Shown piece after piece: positions 22,925-25,659 of a stretch of DNA of 25,659 bases. Position numbers and translations under genes: made by a program. This DNA is from an uncultured Eubacteriales bacterium (GTDB lineage Bacteria; Bacillota; Clostridia; Oscillospirales; CAG-272): the NCBI GenBank assembly GCA_900546635.1, contig URDS01000025.1:1-25659 (forward strand). The letters run 5' to 3'. Under the pieces are notes generated by a model. It was given only the letters and a program-made list of their open reading frames with translations. It ran no database searches and had not been told where the DNA came from. Position 1 is the stretch's first letter. Every line of letters begins with the position of its first letter.

Positions 22925-24780
22925 TATCCGAGCGTTGAAAGCACCGCATAACTGGATTGCAGAAACGCTTTCATTTCCTCCTCGCCAAGCCGCCGATGAC
23001 TGAGCAGCGCAAGGCTGTAAATCTGTTTGGCAATCAGCGCGCTGTCCGTATATTTTCCCGCCGCAAGACGCTCGATCAGCCGGTTGGACATATTCACAAT
23101 CAGCGTGCTTTCAGCCGTATAAGCGTTGTTTATGTCCATACCGCCCACGGCGTACAGCTTCATCATATCTTCCATTCTGCGGCTCTCCTCATTCACACTC
23201 AGCATAGCGGGAATTTCCGCATCGGAAAGACGTTCGCATTTCACGGTCAGCTTTTCATTGCCCGAAGCCTCGCGAAACAGCTTTTCCAGCATCTCCGAAT
23301 GCGCAGCCTCGCCCTCGCCGCGCAGCGCATCGGCGAGTTCCGAATCCACACGCCGGAAATGCACTTTTTCATCTATGCTTTCGAGCATCTGCAAATACTG
23401 CGTGTCAATCATGCGGTCAAATTTGACGACTTTTATTTCCTTTGCCTCAAACATCGCGATATATTGCGCCTGCTGCTGCTCGTCCGAGGTATAATAAACG
23501 ACGCCCTCGTTCGTTGTTTTCGCCGCCTCCAAATATTCCGGCAAAGTCATATAACCGCCGTGCACAATGTCCAAGAGCAGCGCATTTTTGGCGCGGTCAT
23601 AAAACTTACGGTCACAGAGCGATGCGTATTCGCAGAACGTGCGAACAGAATCCCACATCCCCTCATACGCCGCGCGATCGTTTTTAAACATCGCAAGCAG
23701 CTTATCGGCGACCTTTTTCACAATATGCGCCGAAATTTTGGAAACGTAGCCGCTGTTTTGCAGATAACTGCGGGACACATTCAGCGGAAGCTCGGGACAG
23801 TCGAGTACCCCGCGCAGCATAAGCAGATATTCGGGGATCACCTCTTTGATATTGTCCGCAACAAATACCTGATTATAATAGAGCTTTACCTGTCCCTCCA
23901 TATTGGCAAACTCATGCGCAAGTTTCGGAAAATACAGAATCCCCTTAAAGTTCAACGGATAATCGGCATTGATATGCAACCAAAACAAAGGCTCGTTGAA
24001 ATCGGAGAAAACTTTTTTATAAAACGCCTTATATTCCGCATCGGAACAATCGGCGGGATTCTTCTGCCAAAGCGGGTGCGTATCATTGATCGGCGTTTTT
24101 TCAGCCGCTTCTTCCCCGTCTTTGTGTTCCGCGTCCTCGTCTTCAAAATAAATCTCGACCGGCATAAACGCGCAGTATTTCTCCAAGATAGAGCGGAGCT
24201 TATACGCTTCCAGATACTCCTCGCCCTCGGCGTTGATATGCATAATCACCGTAGTGCCGCGCACAGCCGCATCATACGGAACCGTCATTTCATATTCGCC
24301 GGACTCATCGCAAATCCACTGTACGCCGTCGCCGCCTTTGTACGAGCGGCTGATGACCTCCACGCGGTCGCTGACCATAAAAGCGGAATAAAAGCCGAGG
24401 CCGAAATGACCGATAATGCCGTCGCCGGCCCCCTCGCTCTGCCCCTCATATTTCTGAATAAATTCAAGCGCCCCGGAAAGCGCAATATTTCCGATATATT
24501 TTTTGACCTCTTCCGAATCCATACCGATGCCATTGTCCGAAACCGTAATCGTGTGCGCTTTTTTGCTGACGCGAACATCAATGCGTCCGTCAAATTCAAT
24601 ATTTTTTGCCTCGCCCAGTGAAATCAGTCTGCCGAGCTTTGTGATCGCATCGGAAGCATTGGATACGATTTCTCGAAGAAAAATCTCCTTGTCCGAATAC
24701 AGCCAACGTTTGATGATCGGAAAAATATGCTGCGTTTCTACCGAAATGCCGCCTTTTTCTTTTTTTACCTGTTCTGCCAT
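22924..24780 (-). CDS. htpG: Molecular chaperone HtpG (Hsp90)
   Basis: Bacterial Hsp90: an ATP-driven dimeric chaperone of the cytoplasm. The 618 residues are about the family length. The GHKL ATP site is complete: FLREIVSNASDAI (35-47, with catalytic Glu37 and Asn41), DNGIGM (82-87), GHFGLGFYSAFMVSD, and GTTVIMH. The middle domain has LYYNQVFVADNIKEVIPEYLLMLRGVLDCPELPLNVSRSYLQ, including the Arg that reaches the ATP. The C-terminal dimerisation part is present. The ATG at 24780 (MAEQVKKEKGG) has GAGG ten bases upstream. A start at 24885 would lie upstream of the promoter's -10 and is rejected. It opens an operon with the PDT-like, TSCPD and phosphohexomutase genes. No CIRCE element is seen. 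Confidence 0.97.
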   Translation of the reverse strand: MAEQVKKEKGGISVETQHIFPIIKRWLYSDKEIFLREIVSNASDAITKLGRLISLGEAKNIEFDGRIDVRVSKKAHTITVSDNGIGMDSEEVKKYIGNIALSGALEFIQKYEGQSEGAGDGIIGHFGLGFYSAFMVSDRVEVISRSYKGGDGVQWICDESGEYEMTVPYDAAVRGTTVIMHINAEGEEYLEAYKLRSILEKYCAFMPVEIYFEDEDAEHKDGEEAAEKTPINDTHPLWQKNPADCSDAEYKAFYKKVFSDFNEPLFWLHINADYPLNFKGILYFPKLAHEFANMEGQVKLYYNQVFVADNIKEVIPEYLLMLRGVLDCPELPLNVSRSYLQNSGYVSKISAHIVKKVADKLLAMFKNDRAAYEGMWDSVRTFCEYASLCDRKFYDRAKNALLLDIVHGGYMTLPEYLEAAKTTNEGVVYYTSDEQQQAQYIAMFEAKEIKVVKFDRMIDTQYLQMLESIDEKVHFRRVDSELADALRGEGEAAHSEMLEKLFREASGNEKLTVKCERLSDAEIPAMLSVNEESRRMEDMMKLYAVGGMDINNAYTAESTLIVNMSNRLIERLAAGKYTDSALIAKQIYSLALLSHRRLGEEEMKAFLQSSYAVLSTLG

Positions 24781-24822
24781 ACTATCACATCCTCTATCTT
24801 TTGTAAGATTATCCTGCCGAAT

Positions 24823-24851
24823 ATTATATAATAGTTTGGGATTTTTTTCAA
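24823..24851 (-). promoter_or_regulatory. Promoter of the htpG operon
   Basis: On the minus strand TTGAAA (24851-24846) and a perfect TATAAT (24828-24823) are exactly 17 bases apart, about 42 bases before the htpG start. It looks like an ordinary sigma-A promoter without a heat-shock operator. Confidence 0.8.
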
Positions 24852-24950
24852 TATCTGAATACAAATTTAAAAATATTGCGGGCATTTTTCAGTTCAAATA
24901 AAGTTCTTCTTTGTTTTGATTCCGTTCTGTTTTTCATTTGATGACGCACA

Positions 24951-25082
24951 ATTTATTGTATATTTTTGTCGTATTTTTTGAATGAAATTCTCGTTTTACC
25001 AAAAGTTGAACGATTTTTTTCGCAAGTCTTAACGGAATCAATATTTTACAGTCGAAATATGACATTTATTGTAAATTTTTGT
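24951..25082. repeat. 19-base AT-rich direct repeat upstream of the DUF6514-like gene
   Basis: ATTTATTGTATATTTTTGT (24951-24969) recurs as ATTTATTGTAAATTTTTGT (25064-25082), 18 of 19 identical, 113 bases apart. The second copy ends 22 bases before the -35 box. The gap 24886-25104 holds nothing else definite. Confidence 0.55.
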
Positions 25083-25104
25083 AAATAAATCTGAACGGAA
25101 GTGG

Positions 25105-25134
25105 TTGACAAATCATTGGTTTGCAGGGTATAAT
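25105..25134 (+). promoter_or_regulatory. Near-consensus promoter of the DUF6514-like gene
   Basis: A perfect TTGACA (25105-25110) and a perfect TATAAT (25129-25134) are 18 bases apart. This is the strongest promoter in the window by match to sigma-A consensus; transcription should start near 25141. Confidence 0.85.
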
Positions 25135-25206
25135 TCAAGTGTCAGGTGAATGTTAAAAAATTGTACCTGTTCAAATTCTGCGAAAGACATTGGGAAAATG
25201 GACATT

Positions 25207-25434
25207 ATGACAAAATGCAAAATTATCGAATCCGTCCTCACAGATGAACAAAACATCGAACGCACAGTCTACGGATTCCAGTTTACCGATGAAAACTCCG
25301 GTAAAATCATCAAAACAGTAGAGGACATTTCTGACAACCTGAAAATGCTGCAAGACTTTATGCAGGAAATCAACGAAGGCAATGTCAGCGCTTTTCATAT
25401 TGATGACATTATTGCAGATGTGCTCGGTCTCTGA
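25207..25434 (+). CDS. Small DUF6514-like protein
   Basis: A 75-residue acidic protein (MTKCKIIESVLTDEQ...). It has a beta-rich first half ending in an ExIDIS-like segment (VEDISDNL) and a helical second half ending in VSAFHIDDIIADVL. That resembles the 'ISxxxxxVxxL...xSPIHLxDVVEDFL' ending I associate with DUF6514 proteins of Clostridia; function unknown. The start is uncertain. An in-frame ATG at 25150 begins only about 9 bases after the predicted transcription start with AGGTGA directly touching it, so it cannot act as a normal ribosome binding site. ATGs at 25198 and 25207 have only weak sites. I choose 25207 because the family-like sequence begins there. Confidence 0.65.
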   Translation: MTKCKIIESVLTDEQNIERTVYGFQFTDENSGKIIKTVEDISDNLKMLQDFMQEINEGNVSAFHIDDIIADVLGL

Positions 25435-25482
25435 TTCATACGCAATATCCGTTTACAAATTACAAAATTTCGCCGCAAAAGA

Positions 25483-25506
25483 AAGCATCGTCAAACGGCG
25501 ATGCTT
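25483..25506 (+). terminator. Hairpin after the DUF6514-like gene, weak terminator candidate
   Basis: AAGCATCGTC pairs with GGCGATGCTT over 10 bp (one T-G pair) around an AAAC loop, about 50 bases after the stop. The T-run is missing, so termination is uncertain. Confidence 0.4.
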
Positions 25507-25544
25507 GAGCTTGTCGATAAAGATAAGAATTGCAAATAGAATAA

Positions 25545-25635
25545 GTTTATAAGGCGGACATGCGCCGCCTTATAAACACCTTGTGGGCGTGCAAGCGCCG
25601 CCATTGGCGGCGCGACGGCGCGAGCGAACACGCCC
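25545..25635. repeat. Cluster of strong inverted repeats at the window end
   Basis: Three stems follow closely. GTTTATAAGGCGG (25545-25557) pairs with 25565-25577 over 13 perfect bp. GCGCCGCC-ATT-GGCGGCGC (25595-25613) is an 8-bp stem. The latter is enclosed by GGGCGTG (25585-25591) and CACGCCC (25629-25635). No gene is visible in 25435-25659. Confidence 0.7.
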
Positions 25636-25659
25636 CATCGTCGGAAAACCTTGGTTTTT

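Noticed and set aside
22957..24621. 554-codon plus-strand open frame opposite htpG
   Set aside because: It is antisense to htpG, whose ATP-site motifs are intact, and has no start signals.
24781..24900. CIRCE-type heat-shock operator upstream of htpG
   Set aside because: No TTAGCACTC/GAGTGCTAA inverted repeat is present; only an ordinary promoter is visible.

Overview
The window looks like a chromosomal segment of a Clostridia-type member of the Bacillota (Firmicutes). Every recognisable protein reads with the standard bacterial code, ribosome binding sites are strong GGAGG types, and sigma-A-like promoters (TTGACA/TATAAT) sit in AT-rich gaps. Gene content agrees: HPr with both His15 and Ser46, a TIGR03905-type TSCPD protein, DUF4330 proteins, a DUF6514-like protein and a Cytidylate_kin2 kinase. 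Genus cannot be read from the sequence. Most of the window is housekeeping. I found no transposase, prophage, CRISPR array or defence system.

Layout. 1-1300 (minus): a large cysteine-rich protein of tandem Big_2 (Ig-like) domains, running off the left edge. 1642-4563 (minus): uvrC-rsmD-coaD, overlapping genes closed by a strong terminator. 4687-4950 (minus): HPr with its own promoter. 5096-9213 (minus): rimM-trmD-O-antigen ligase-like protein-two DUF4330 proteins, almost every junction a 4-base overlap, from one promoter. 9481-10345 (plus): smpB and the tmRNA gene ssrA. 10346-10821: a gene-free, GC-rich, hairpin-rich stretch. 10822-12168 (minus): an orphan lipoprotein solute-binding protein. 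12169-12558: a divergent gap with a candidate structured RNA. 12559-14172 (plus): an S1-domain protein, then a cytidylate kinase-like protein with its own promoter. 14304-19146 (minus): secA followed by two overlapping membrane-protein genes of unknown function. 19352-19846 (plus): trmL. 19956-24780 (minus): htpG, a prephenate-dehydratase/ACT-like protein, a TSCPD protein and a phosphoglucomutase/phosphomannomutase. 25207-25434 (plus): a small DUF6514-like protein behind a near-perfect promoter, then structured non-coding DNA to the window end.

The genes cover DNA repair (uvrC), rRNA and tRNA modification and ribosome maturation (rsmD, trmD, trmL, rimM), ribosome rescue (smpB, ssrA), protein export and folding (secA, htpG), CoA synthesis (coaD), carbon regulation (HPr) and sugar-phosphate metabolism (pgm). 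The less ordinary items are the leaderless Cys-rich Big_2 protein, the membrane-protein pair coupled to secA, the PDT/ACT-like protein coupled to htpG, the unusual tmRNA tag, the candidate RNA near 12.3-12.45 kb, and the repeat pair in the secA/trmL promoter region. None of these is proven to be a new system.
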